From the NCBI RefSeq assembly GCF_041435195.1, contig NZ_CP108106.1, positions 3,782,001-3,846,000 on the forward strand: a DNA stretch of 64,000 bases. Reading direction: 5' to 3'. The notes under the pieces were generated by a model, which was not told the origin of the DNA, did not search any database, and saw only the letters and a list, made by a program, of their open reading frames with translations. The position numbers were made by a program, and so were the translations under genes. This DNA is from Streptomyces sp. NBC_00224. Lineage in GTDB: Bacteria; Actinomycetota; Actinomycetes; Streptomycetales; Streptomycetaceae. This document shows, in pieces, positions 1-7,273 of this stretch (positions within the stretch are counted from its first letter, which is position 1; every line of letters begins with the position of its first letter).

Positions 1-1
1 A

Positions 2-121
2 GCGCTGCCGCTGAACTCGCAGGTGGTGTACCGGTGGTGCGGCGAACACTCCCGCTACCTCTTGAGCTGGCACCGCAGAAGATCGCACCAGATCCGACCC
101 AACAAAAGAGATGCGGGTTAA
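2..121 (+). CDS. 3' end of an unidentified gene (partial)
   Basis: An open frame enters from the left edge and stops at TAA 119-121. The first 14 codons all end in G or C, as in real Streptomyces genes, and the peptide contains VVYRWCGEHSRYLLSW. It converges with the membrane-protein gene, whose stop codon overlaps this one. No family recognised; only 39 codons are visible, so it could be chance. Confidence 0.25.
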   Translation, partial: ALPLNSQVVYRWCGEHSRYLLSWHRRRSHQIRPNKRDAG

Positions 122-1239
122 TTGCGTCCATAAAGGACGATCCCGATCTTGGGCGTTATCTTCAAGAGGCCGCTGGGGCATGCGACGGACGACGAGCCCT
201 TGCCCTGCTTGACCGATCTGGGCTCTATTAGAACTTCGGGCTCCTTGAGCGTTCCCGCGACTGCTGAACCATCTAGAGTTATTTGGCCGCATTCCCCTGT
301 CAGTAGATTTACTTTCACAGGGATCGGCTCGCTAATACGCGGGTCAGCTGGCGCCTGGCTGCCGCTCGCGATGAAAACGAAACCCATGATCGCCACAGAC
401 AGTAGTACGCCAAACCGAGAAATCCCGCTAACCAGAATATCGTAGCGGCGCTTCGCCTGCATCAGCTGCACATACGTCACGATTTGCTGAACCGACGCCT
501 CAATCCTTGCGCGACTCGGCATCTCCTCGTGCGTCAAGGACTCAAGGGCTTGCGGCTTTTTGCCGCAGTATAGAATTAGAAGATCGATCACTCTGGTGAT
601 CCCGAGAGATGCCAGAACCTCACGATAAGAATTTATATATTCACACGGATCTTGCTCTGAGCCATAGAAGAATATCTTTATGCAGTGCCTTATTTTGCGC
701 CCTCCAGTGGGGATGGTTGCGATTATTGGCGAGCCCTGCATAGGGCCTGATTCCGGCAACGGGACAGCTGTCACGCCGAGGGTGTTCTCTATTTCCTCGG
801 GTGTGAGTTTCCCATCCTCAACACTAGCAAGCTGCGCTTCTAGGGTCTTTCTCTCCAGTTCTGAAAGCACGCTCAGCGTGACCGGACTCAAAACAAGCAC
901 TCGTGCCGCGCGCAGCAATACCGCGCCGGTCGAGAAGATAGCAACTATGAAACAACCCGAACCAATCGCCTTGGCCACATTGCCGGATGTTGAGGTCAAC
1001 TGGCTTAGCTGAAGACCCGTGATCAGTACGGCGGTGACCGAGGCAGAAGCAGCGATCACCCATTTGGCTGAACTTCTGATGCTCTCGTTGGCTTGCACGT
1101 GGTCAAGCGCAACAGGAGTGGGCGCCACATCGGCAGGAAGAACCGACGAGACTTGAGTGGCAGCCGCTTCAGGAGTGTGTTCGGGTTCAGATTGCGTCGC
1201 CATGCCTGTAGCACAACACATCGGTCCATGACTGGCCAC
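118..1239 (-). CDS. Hypothetical membrane protein of the integrated element
   Basis: I do not recognise this 373-aa protein. Two closely spaced hydrophobic segments (about residues 59-80 and 90-112) are followed by a roughly 160-residue hydrophilic region. A third segment (about 275-292) precedes a C-terminal tail of about 80 residues. The GTG start at 1239 has an AGGAGG sequence 11 nt upstream; internal ATG codons at 1221 and 1203 are alternatives without a clear ribosome site. Codon use is low-GC and atypical for the chromosome, consistent with recent transfer. It is divergent from the Phd-like gene, with only 17 bp between the two starts, so the promoters must overlap or lie inside the opposing genes. 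Confidence 0.6.
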   Translation of the reverse strand: MASHGPMCCATGMATQSEPEHTPEAAATQVSSVLPADVAPTPVALDHVQANESIRSSAKWVIAASASVTAVLITGLQLSQLTSTSGNVAKAIGSGCFIVAIFSTGAVLLRAARVLVLSPVTLSVLSELERKTLEAQLASVEDGKLTPEEIENTLGVTAVPLPESGPMQGSPIIATIPTGGRKIRHCIKIFFYGSEQDPCEYINSYREVLASLGITRVIDLLILYCGKKPQALESLTHEEMPSRARIEASVQQIVTYVQLMQAKRRYDILVSGISRFGVLLSVAIMGFVFIASGSQAPADPRISEPIPVKVNLLTGECGQITLDGSAVAGTLKEPEVLIEPRSVKQGKGSSSVACPSGLLKITPKIGIVLYGRN

Positions 1240-1256
1240 CCGGCGGGAGTCCTCCT

Positions 1257-1613
1257 ATGTCCTCGCATGAATCCAAGAGCGGTCGAGAAAAAGAACCACT
1301 TTCAAGGCAAGAGATTAGGTTGAGCGATCCCGAGCTGGTATCGGTTAGAGACTTGATTGAAGATCCGGAACGCTTCATACTTCAGGTGACTGAAGGCCTA
1401 GCTCCCGTTACAATCACTCGCCATGGACAGTTCGTGGCACTCATCCTCCCAATGGCTAGCACTGGGCTAAGCCGGTACGTGCTCAACCAGAAGCACGACC
1501 TCGCCTATTTCGATTCTCTCATTCAAGAAGCTGATGACGGATCCCATCGAACTGCATCACAGCTGGAGGCAGACATCGGGGTTCATGTAGTCAAAGACCT
1601 CGACGGAGCGTAA
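1257..1613 (+). CDS. Phd/YefM-type antitoxin-like protein
   Basis: 118-aa protein. The middle (about residues 30-66, SVRDLIEDPERF then VTITRHGQFVALILP) fits the Phd/YefM fold. In that fold a short helical N-terminus is followed by a strand with an 'I-T-R-x-G' turn and 'VA-L-P'. Family members bind their own promoter and neutralise a toxin through the C-terminal tail; here the tail (about 67-118) is acidic and polar, as expected. GGGAG lies 7 nt before the ATG. The next gene starts 30 bp downstream, giving the usual antitoxin-toxin order. The Phd assignment is by pattern only. Confidence 0.5.
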   Translation: MSSHESKSGREKEPLSRQEIRLSDPELVSVRDLIEDPERFILQVTEGLAPVTITRHGQFVALILPMASTGLSRYVLNQKHDLAYFDSLIQEADDGSHRTASQLEADIGVHVVKDLDGA

Positions 1614-1643
1614 TGGAGAGCTAAGACGGCAAAGGGTGCCACG

Positions 1644-2003
1644 ATGAACACCTTCTCGAACTCCTTCACTGAATCGCTGCGTCAACTCAAAGAGCGGGAT
1701 TCAACAGTTGCCGACCAGGTCTATACGGTGGCACTGTTGCATCTCCCACGCATTCATGACCCATCAGTTGATCGCGACAACGGCTACCTTGAAAATCGAA
1801 ACACTGGGGAAATATATCGCGCTCGACGCGCAATCACGCCAGAGCGCCGCCACACACTCCTCGACCAGCCTGACCGTGCCGACTTCAACGATGCATATAA
1901 CTACGTGATTGGATATCGTGGTGACACCCCTCCCGGCTTTTACGTCTGCCTCTTGATACATACTCGGCAACTCAATTTTTGGAATATTGCTGGCCTATGG
2001 TAG
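1644..2003 (+). CDS. Possible RelE/ParE-fold toxin partner
   Basis: 119-aa protein, not recognised by sequence. The ordering of an N-terminal helical hairpin (SFTESLRQLKERD), a central 'GEIYRARRAI' strand and a C-terminal 'YVIGYR...FYVCLLIHTRQLNFW' strand pair resembles RelE/HigB-type RNA-interferase folds, where an Arg/Lys-rich strand is followed by 'R-V-x-Y' and a final 'H-R' strand. It directly follows an antitoxin-like gene. This is an inference from order and pattern; it could equally be an unrelated element gene. Low-GC codon use. Confidence 0.35.
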   Translation: MNTFSNSFTESLRQLKERDSTVADQVYTVALLHLPRIHDPSVDRDNGYLENRNTGEIYRARRAITPERRHTLLDQPDRADFNDAYNYVIGYRGDTPPGFYVCLLIHTRQLNFWNIAGLW

Positions 2004-2034
2004 ATTCCGTCTCGCCACATAAGAAAATGATTCT

Positions 2035-2057
2035 CCCTGGGTTTCCACCCAGGGTTT
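2035..2057 (+). terminator. Hairpin after the toxin-like gene
   Basis: Perfect 8-bp stem CCCTGGGT/ACCCAGGG with a TTCC loop, followed by TTT. It lies 32 bp past the stop of the 119-aa gene. Confidence 0.5.
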
Positions 2058-2166
2058 CATCAAAGTTCAAGCTGCGCTTGCCCGCTGTCGGTCAGGGCGC
2101 TAACTCGGACAGTGACGGCTCGCCATCCACGGGCTACCGCCCGAGGTTTTCCGCTGGTAATAATTA

Positions 2167-2195
2167 GGTCAGTGGAGATTCCCCACTGACCTTTT
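2167..2195. terminator. Bidirectional intrinsic terminator
   Basis: Perfect 9-bp stem GGTCAGTGG/CCACTGACC with a 7-nt loop, followed by TTTT on the plus strand. It sits between convergent genes ending at 2003 (+) and 2220 (-), so it probably serves both. Confidence 0.6.
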
Positions 2196-2219
2196 CAAGC
2201 GTGCAGCATTCAGGTAGCA

Positions 2220-2402
2220 TCACGCGTCAAAGTTGAATGTTTCTAGCTGGCGCTTTATTTGATCCTCTACGGCCTTGATCGACTCCTCGTCGATCCCGCA
2301 CTCAAGGAGCTCTTGGCGTTGGCCTTTCACTGCGCTATCCCACATAGCCTTATTGCGGACTGCCGCAGCATAGTCTTGAAGTAGCTCCTCGCGACTGAGC
2401 AT
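2220..2402 (-). CDS. Small hypothetical protein, possibly 5'-truncated
   Basis: Sixty residues from the ATG at 2402, which has AAGGGA 6 nt upstream. The product is helical and charged (MLSREELLQDY, then EESIKAVEDQIKRQLE) with no recognised domain. The same frame stays open upstream to a stop at 2493-2495 and reads as plausible protein (FYGDDVPWPRIVACPRL) but has no ATG or GTG start. That suggests this is the tail of a longer gene that lost its start. Part of the integrated element. Confidence 0.35.
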   Translation of the reverse strand: MLSREELLQDYAAAVRNKAMWDSAVKGQRQELLECGIDEESIKAVEDQIKRQLETFNFDA

Positions 2403-2653
2403 GCGCATTCCCTTCAGATTGACCAATCGAGGACATGCGACGATACGGGGCCACGGTACGTCGTCGCCGTAAAATTCAACGGCCTCGTACTGTCACACTT
2501 TGATGACGCAGACGATCCCCGTCTCTAGCCGGAGACGTGAGCGTCATGGAACAGCCTCCGAGTGTCTCGCCAACTGCCGTCGAATTACGGCAGGTTGGGT
2601 GATTGGAGCGCCTCTAGTTAGAATGATCCAGGATAATCGTATTCTATTTTAAT

Positions 2654-3541
2654 TTAAATATCAACTATCTCTCCGCTGGTAAGGCTTGTACCGTGACCAT
2701 GGCTCGAAGGAGCCGCGTGCAGCAGCGTGTACATGCCGGCGAACAAGATGGAGCCCAACAGCAACAGAAGGCTGAGGAGCAGGAACAGGCCCAGGCACGT
2801 CAACCGAAAGTTGCGCCAGTTCTCAAGCGTCAGCCGAGGCGCGAGCGGCGCTGGACGTCGGGGTGGCGTAGGCCGTGGCGGGGCTGGACGTCGGGGCGGC
2901 GCAGGTCTCGGTCGTGGTGGCGGAGGTGGAGGTGGAGGTGGAGCCGGTTCCACCCCGTTGATACAGACCGGCACCAGCACGATGAGGTCGTCGACCACGA
3001 GCCGGAGTCGGTCTTCGCGGAGCCCCAGTCCATCGGGCGGTGACAGCGGCCGGCCTCGGAGCCGCAGCCTCACCGCGGAGACGTCGCAGAACGGCCCAGG
3101 CTCGACCACCTGCCAGAAGTCTCCACGGTCCTTCAGCACCCAGGCGTAGCGGATGGTCGAGCCGTCGCTGAGGCTCACCGTGACGACCTGGTCGGGGGGT
3201 ATCTCACCGGCGACGACAGACCCGAAGTCCACCACGTGCGGCTTGATCACAACGACCCGTGGTGGCCGGGGTGGAGGCGGCTCTCGTCTGGGCTCGTGCC
3301 TCGCGTTGGCTGCTGCCCGACGGCCGGCGTCGTAGGCGGCTCGCTTGCCCCGGTCCGACAGCGTCTCGTAGGCCAGGTTGAGCAGGATCATCTCTTCGTT
3401 GGCCGCCTGGGCGTCCTCGGGCGGGCGACCGTCAGGGTGGGTCTGCCGTATCCGGACACGGAAGGCCTTGCGGATGGCCGCCTTGTCCGAACCCTGCGGC
3501 ACCCCCAGCACGGCGTACAGATCAATGGACGCGGTGTTCAT
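2654..3541 (-). CDS. J-domain protein with polyproline linker and C-terminal membrane anchor
   Basis: 295 aa. Residues about 7-72 form a DnaJ domain with the HPD motif (RQTHPDGRPP), the Hsp70-stimulating tripeptide, and a good helix IV (NLAYETLSDRGKRAAYD). A proline/arginine-rich linker leads to a beta-rich domain (about 95-195; VVDFGSVVAGEIPPDQVVTV), which recalls Ig-like ASH/MSP repeats. A second polyproline stretch and one membrane segment (about 246-272) follow. It lacks the Gly/Phe region and zinc fingers of true DnaJ, so it is a specialised co-chaperone held at the membrane. It is the last gene before the attR fragment. The client is unknown. Confidence 0.7.
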   Translation of the reverse strand: MNTASIDLYAVLGVPQGSDKAAIRKAFRVRIRQTHPDGRPPEDAQAANEEMILLNLAYETLSDRGKRAAYDAGRRAAANARHEPRREPPPPRPPRVVVIKPHVVDFGSVVAGEIPPDQVVTVSLSDGSTIRYAWVLKDRGDFWQVVEPGPFCDVSAVRLRLRGRPLSPPDGLGLREDRLRLVVDDLIVLVPVCINGVEPAPPPPPPPPPRPRPAPPRRPAPPRPTPPRRPAPLAPRLTLENWRNFRLTCLGLFLLLSLLLLLGSILFAGMYTLLHAAPSSHGHGTSLTSGEIVDI

Positions 3542-3685
3542 GACCGCCCCCGTGCTAGCGCGGGGCTAACGCCGCCGCCGGACGATCCTGAACTAGTGCG
3601 GATGCGGCCGACAGCACCACACACCGTCTGACCTGCGAGAACGAACGATTCCGTATTCATTCGGCATCATCCGGCTCGTCGTCCG

Positions 3686-3740
3686 GCTGACTCTTAATCA
3701 GCGGGTCCGGGGTTCGAGTCCCTGGCGGCGCACAGACAGC
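3686..3740 (+). other. attR: duplicated 3' end of tRNA-Lys(CTT)
   Basis: Bases 3686-3732 are identical to the last 47 nt of the intact tRNA-Lys at 10333-10406 (from the anticodon stem to the discriminator A). The next 8 bases also match the other locus. The 5' half is absent: bases before 3686 (GTCCG) do not continue the tRNA. A normal tRNA terminator follows at 3741. This is the scar expected at the far end of an element integrated in a tRNA-Lys gene. Confidence 0.8.
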
Positions 3741-3770
3741 AGAAGCCCTTCGCGAAAGCGAGGGGCTTCT
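3741..3770 (+). terminator. Terminator of the original tRNA-Lys transcription unit
   Basis: 13-bp stem starting AGAAGCCC, closed by a GAAA tetraloop and ending GGGGCTTCT, placed 8 nt after the tRNA fragment. Confidence 0.6.
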
Positions 3771-3846
3771 TGCGTTGCCCCCTACATGTTTCCGGCCCAC
3801 GGCGAACACGCTTGGCACGCCGCCCTGTGCGAGTAATGCTGATTAC

Positions 3847-4398
3847 ATGATTACAGCCGAACAGCACGAGCAGCTTCGCGGCTGGTTCTCCGGCCGCATC
3901 CCGGACGGTCTCTACGAGCGTCTGGTCGAGGTGGTGGTCGACCGTGAGGAGATCACCGTCGTCGGGCGCGTCCCCGAGCCGAAGCTCGCGGACGACGCCT
4001 CCCCCGCCGAGCGCGCCGCCGCCCTCGACGGCCGCATCCAGGAATTCCGCGAGCGCACCCGCGACGAGCGGATCGCCGTGGCCCGCGAGGCCGAGCACCG
4101 CTACGGGCGCAAGGTGTCGTGGGGCGCCGAGTGCGGCGGCCGGCGCGCGATGTTCACCCAGGTCTCGGCCCCCGTGATGACCCGCCTGCGGCAGCCCGAA
4201 CGCCAGGTCCTGGACACCCTGGTGGCCGGCGGGGTCGCCCGCAGTCGCAGCGACGCCCTTGCCTGGTGCGTACGGCTCGTACAGAGTCACACCGACGACT
4301 GGCTCGGGGAGCTGCGCGACTCCCTTGAGCGGGTACGGGAAGTCCGCGCCCAGGGTCCCGACCGCGCGTCGGGGCCCGCCGAGGAGGAAAACGCATGA
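3847..4398 (+). CDS. Hypothetical protein upstream of the globin gene
   Basis: 183 aa from ATG 3847; the frame is open further upstream, but that part overlaps the tRNA terminator region and does not look coding. The N-terminal half is acidic and helical. The C-terminal half (about 110-165: QVLDTLVAGGVARSRSDALAWCVRLV) has the layout of a ribbon-helix-helix DNA-binding unit, where a strand is followed by 'RSRSDAL' and a second helix. The stop overlaps the globin start (ATGA, 4395), so the two are translationally coupled. It may regulate the globin or respond with it; no experiment is known to me. Confidence 0.6.
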   Translation: MITAEQHEQLRGWFSGRIPDGLYERLVEVVVDREEITVVGRVPEPKLADDASPAERAAALDGRIQEFRERTRDERIAVAREAEHRYGRKVSWGAECGGRRAMFTQVSAPVMTRLRQPERQVLDTLVAGGVARSRSDALAWCVRLVQSHTDDWLGELRDSLERVREVRAQGPDRASGPAEEENA

Positions 4399-4877
4399 GC
4401 GACGCTCCGGGGATCCCCAGCGTCTATGAGTGGATGGGCGGCCAGGAGGCGTTGGACCGCCTGACCGAGGTGTTCTACGGGCACGTGCACAAGGACCCGG
4501 TGCTGGCCCCGGTGTTCGCGGCCGCCCCGGCCGAGCACGCCCACCATGTGGCGGTCTGGCTGGCCGAGGTCTTCGGCGGGCCCGCCGACTACACCGCGGC
4601 CCACGGCGGCCACGACCACATGGCTGGACGCCACCTCGGCCGCGGCATCACCGAGGAGCAGCGGCGGCGCTGGATCGAGCTGCTGATGGACACGGCCGAC
4701 GAGGTGGGGCTGCCGGACGACCCGGAGTTCCGGGCGGTGTTCGCGTACTACATCGAGTGGGGCACGCGGATGGCGCTCGTCTACTCGGGCCCGAACCCGC
4801 CGCCGGTGGAAGGGACGGGGGCGACGGTGCCGAAGTGGGGCTGGAACCAGACGCCCCCATGGCAACCGAAGGGTTAG
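4395..4877 (+). CDS. glbO: Group II truncated hemoglobin (TrbO-like)
   Basis: 160-aa 2-on-2 globin. The start SVYEWMGGQEALDRLTEVFYGHV matches the A/B helices, with the B10 Tyr in the FY pair. The E-helix region contains HHVAVWLAEVFGGP, the proximal His is probably in GRHLGRGIT, and a conserved Trp lies in RRWIELLMD. The C-terminal tail PKWGWNQTPPW is typical of actinobacterial TrbO. Group II members bind O2 tightly and are linked to redox and peroxide handling near the respiratory chain. It forms an operon with the preceding gene (4-nt overlap) and is followed by a strong hairpin. Confidence 0.85.
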   Translation: MSDAPGIPSVYEWMGGQEALDRLTEVFYGHVHKDPVLAPVFAAAPAEHAHHVAVWLAEVFGGPADYTAAHGGHDHMAGRHLGRGITEEQRRRWIELLMDTADEVGLPDDPEFRAVFAYYIEWGTRMALVYSGPNPPPVEGTGATVPKWGWNQTPPWQPKG

Positions 4878-4900
4878 CCCAGACCTCTCAACTCGCTTGT

Positions 4901-4936
4901 GTACGGCCCCTCCCGGGCTTCCGGGAGGGGCCGTAC
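4901..4936 (+). terminator. Hairpin terminator after glbO
   Basis: Perfect 16-bp stem beginning GTACGGCCCC, with a GCTT loop. There is no T-run, as is common in Streptomyces. Its last three bases are shared with the operator-like repeat that follows. Confidence 0.6.
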
Positions 4937-4986
4937 GCATGTCTTATACATTCGTTCTAGACATGCGTATTAAACAGCCGTACAGT
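4934..4986 (+). promoter_or_regulatory. Promoter with 11-bp inverted repeat for the MFS gene
   Basis: TACGCATGTCT (4934-4944) and AGACATGCGTA (4959-4969) form a perfect 11-bp inverted repeat spaced by 14 bp, a size typical of TetR-family operators. The right arm overlaps a possible -35 TAGACA (4958-4963). That is followed, 17 bp later, by a possible -10 TACAGT (4981-4986). Transcription would then start within about 2 nt of the ATG at 4994, and no ribosome site is present, so the mRNA is probably leaderless. No regulator gene is adjacent. Confidence 0.5.
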
Positions 4987-4993
4987 TCCTGTC

Positions 4994-6505
4994 ATGACGC
5001 ACTCACCGAGCACGAACCTCCGCGCCGGGCGCAAGGAGTGGACCGCCTTCGCCGTCCTCCTGCTGCCGCTCCTCCTGGTCTCGATGGACGTCTCCGTCCT
5101 CTACTTCGCGATCCCCTCCATCACCCGCGAACTGGACCCGAGCGCCACCCAGCAGCTGTGGATCTTCGACATCTACGCCTTCGCGCTCGCCGGCCTGCTG
5201 ATCACGATGGGCTCGCTCGGCGACCGGATCGGGCGCCGCAGGCTGCTCCTGATCGGAGCGGCGGCGTTCGGCCTCGCCTCGGTGACGGCGGCGTACGCGA
5301 CCAGCGCCGAGATGCTCATCGCCGCCCGCGCCCTGCTCGGTGTCGGCGGCGCGACCCTGATGCCCTCCACCATGGGCCTGGTCCGCAGCATGTTCCGCGA
5401 CGACAAGCAGCGCGGCCAGGCGATCGGCATCTGGTCCGGTGCCATGGCGGGCGGCATCGCGCTCGGCTCGGTGATGAGCGGTGTGATGCTGGAGCACTTC
5501 TGGTGGGGCTCGGTCTTCCTGATCAACGTGCCCGCGATGCTGCTGCTGCTCGTCCTGGTCCCGCTCCTGGTCCCCGAGTTCAAGGACCCGGCGCCCGGGA
5601 AGTTCGACCTGCTGAGCGTGCCGCTGTCGATGGGCGCGGTGCTGCCGGTGGTCTACGGGCTCAAGGAGTTCGCCGCCGAGGGCTTCAGCGTGGCGCGGCT
5701 GGCTTTCGTCGCCGGCGGCCTCGCGGTCGGCTGGGTCTTCGTCCGCCGCCAGCGCACCAAGAAGGACGCGATGATCAGCCGCGAGCTCTTCCGCGACCGG
5801 GTCTTCGGCGCCGGGATCTCGCTCAACGCGGTCGCCGCCTTCGCGATGATGGGCTCGGCGTACTTCACCACGCAGTACCTCCAGTCGGTGCTCGGCATGG
5901 GCACGATGGAGGCGGCCCTGTGGTCGATGGCCCCCTCGCTCGCGGTGGGCATCGCGGCGCCGACGTCGACCGCGATCGCCGCCAAGGTGGGCAAGGGCCC
6001 GGTCATCGCGTCCGGCTTCGTGATCGGCTCGGCGGGCTACGGCATCCTCGCCTTCACCGGCACCGACTCCCTCTGGATCCTGCTGACCGGCGCCGCGGTG
6101 ATCGCCAGCGGCATCGTCGCGGTGATGGCGCTGGTGTCGGACATGGCCCTGGCGTCGGCCCCGGCCGAGAAGGCCAGCTCGGCGGCCGCGCTCCTGGAGA
6201 CCGGCCAGGAGTTCGGCGGCGCGCTCGGCATGGCGGTCCTGGGCTCGGTCGGCACCGCGGTCTACCGCTCCGACATGCCCGACTCGGCCCCGCCGGCCGC
6301 CCGCGAGACCCTGGGCGCGGCCGTCGCCACCGCCGACCACACCGTGCTGGCGGCGGCCCGGGAGGCCTTCGTACACGGCATGCAGTACGCGGCGGTCGGC
6401 GGGACGGTGCTGCTCCTGGTCACGGCGGGCGTGACGGTGGCCCTGCTGCGCAGGACCAGCGCGCAGGCCCCGGCCCCGGCGCCGGAGGGTGAACTGGTGG
6501 CGTGA
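4994..6505 (+). CDS. DHA2-family MFS multidrug exporter (14 TM)
   Basis: 503-aa proton-coupled efflux transporter of the QacA/SmvA/LfrA type. The N-terminus shows motif D1 (SMDVSVLYFAIPSI) and motif A (GSLGDRIGRRRLL) after TM2. Motif C is seen around GIALGSVMSGV. Length and hydrophobic periodicity fit 14 membrane helices. Substrates in this family are lipophilic cations and some antibiotics; the actual substrate is unknown. It is transcribed alone from a promoter carrying a long inverted repeat, so it is probably derepressed by its substrates through an unlinked TetR-like regulator. Confidence 0.85.
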   Translation: MTHSPSTNLRAGRKEWTAFAVLLLPLLLVSMDVSVLYFAIPSITRELDPSATQQLWIFDIYAFALAGLLITMGSLGDRIGRRRLLLIGAAAFGLASVTAAYATSAEMLIAARALLGVGGATLMPSTMGLVRSMFRDDKQRGQAIGIWSGAMAGGIALGSVMSGVMLEHFWWGSVFLINVPAMLLLLVLVPLLVPEFKDPAPGKFDLLSVPLSMGAVLPVVYGLKEFAAEGFSVARLAFVAGGLAVGWVFVRRQRTKKDAMISRELFRDRVFGAGISLNAVAAFAMMGSAYFTTQYLQSVLGMGTMEAALWSMAPSLAVGIAAPTSTAIAAKVGKGPVIASGFVIGSAGYGILAFTGTDSLWILLTGAAVIASGIVAVMALVSDMALASAPAEKASSAAALLETGQEFGGALGMAVLGSVGTAVYRSDMPDSAPPAARETLGAAVATADHTVLAAAREAFVHGMQYAAVGGTVLLLVTAGVTVALLRRTSAQAPAPAPEGELVA

Positions 6506-6519
6506 GCCACGTATATACG

Positions 6520-6560
6520 CGACCGCCGGGCGGGCTCACTTCGAGCCTGCCCGGCGGTCG
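6520..6560. terminator. Bidirectional terminator between convergent genes
   Basis: 18-bp stem with one mismatch-type interruption (CGACCGCCGGGC... / ...GCCCGGCGGTCG) and a 5-nt loop. It lies between the MFS stop (6505) and the LPMO stop (6578). Confidence 0.65.
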
Positions 6561-6577
6561 TGGTGTCCGGACCGGAC

Positions 6578-7174
6578 CTAGAACTGGACGTCCGAGCAGG
6601 AGTAGAACGCGTTGCCCGTGTCCGCGATCGTCCACACCGCCAGGACCAGATGGCGCCCGGACTTGCCGGAGGGGATGGTGCCCTGGTGCGAGAGGGTGGC
6701 CGGGGGCTGCTTGTTGTAGAACGGGACGGTGAGGAAGGGCTGCGGGTCGAGCGCCGCGCGGGTGAGCTTCTTGCTCGGGTCCCAGCCCTGCTTGGTGAGG
6801 TAGTACCGGAAGTCCGTGGTGGCGTGCCTGGCCGTGAACTGCCAGCGGAAGGTGTACGTCTGACCTGCCGTCAGCTTGGTGGTGGGCCACCCGGTACCGC
6901 CGCGCGGGTCGTCGAGCTGGGCGAACCGGCTGTTGCCGCCCGCACAGAGCGTTCCGTCGGCGGGACCGGCGGCCGGGAAGCCCTTGGGGCCCTCGACCGA
7001 CTGCGGCTCCCAGATGATCTCGCCGCAGTTCTGGACCGTGCCGTTGGCGCACACCTTCTGGCGGCTCAGGGGCTGGTCGGTGTAGCCGTGGCTGTTGGCA
7101 CTGGAGGTGGCGAGCAGAGAGGTGCCCGCGGCCGCGAGCGCGACCACGGCCGCGCCCAGCTTCTTCTTTCGCAT
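6578..7174 (-). CDS. lpmP: AA10 lytic polysaccharide monooxygenase (LpmP-like)
   Basis: 198-aa secreted copper enzyme. The signal peptide MRKKKLGAAVVALAAAG...SANS is cut before His29, which becomes the N-terminal His of the copper histidine brace (HGYTDQP). The second brace His is in TARHATTDF, and four Cys can form two disulfides. AA10 enzymes oxidatively cleave chitin or cellulose chains. The ATG at 7174 follows GGAG; the frame is open further upstream but without signal-peptide character. It precedes the cslA-glxA-cslZ locus, as for LpmP of S. coelicolor, implicated in hyphal-tip glycan deposition. Two DasR-like sites upstream suggest GlcNAc/chitin control. Confidence 0.85.
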   Translation of the reverse strand: MRKKKLGAAVVALAAAGTSLLATSSANSHGYTDQPLSRQKVCANGTVQNCGEIIWEPQSVEGPKGFPAAGPADGTLCAGGNSRFAQLDDPRGGTGWPTTKLTAGQTYTFRWQFTARHATTDFRYYLTKQGWDPSKKLTRAALDPQPFLTVPFYNKQPPATLSHQGTIPSGKSGRHLVLAVWTIADTGNAFYSCSDVQF

Positions 7175-7230
7175 GCTGACGCTCCTGGAGAACGTGGGGG
7201 AGTTCTGGGGACGTGGCGCACGCGTGCAAA

Positions 7231-7248
7231 ATCTGGTCTGGACCAACT
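7231..7248. promoter_or_regulatory. DasR-responsive element (dre) upstream of lpmP
   Basis: ATCTGGTCTGGACCAACT matches the dre consensus ACTGGTCTAGACCACT, with TGGTC and GACCA half-sites intact. It lies 57-74 bp upstream of the LPMO start. Confidence 0.7.
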
Positions 7249-7273
7249 CACAGGCTATTCCCGCCAGTTGAGC

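Larger units (their letters stand above)
1..3685. mobile_element. Right arm of a tRNA-Lys-integrated element
   Basis: This stretch is visibly lower in GC, and its codons often end in A or T, unlike everything after 3.8 kb. It carries small unrelated genes (membrane protein, antitoxin-like/toxin-like pair, 60-aa ORF, J-domain protein). It ends exactly where a 3' fragment of a tRNA-Lys gene begins (3686). Elements that integrate into tRNA 3' ends leave an intact tRNA on one side and a 3' duplicate on the other, so this is the side opposite the integrase. The left end and integrase are outside the window. The class of element (AICE, island, prophage remnant) cannot be told. Confidence 0.7.

Noticed and set aside
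5003..6376. 457-aa minus-strand frame across the MFS gene, and many similar long frames opposite or out of frame with genes.
   Set aside because: High GC gives long open shadows. Their products are Arg/Ala/Pro/Gly-rich, lack domains, and lie opposite clearly recognised proteins.
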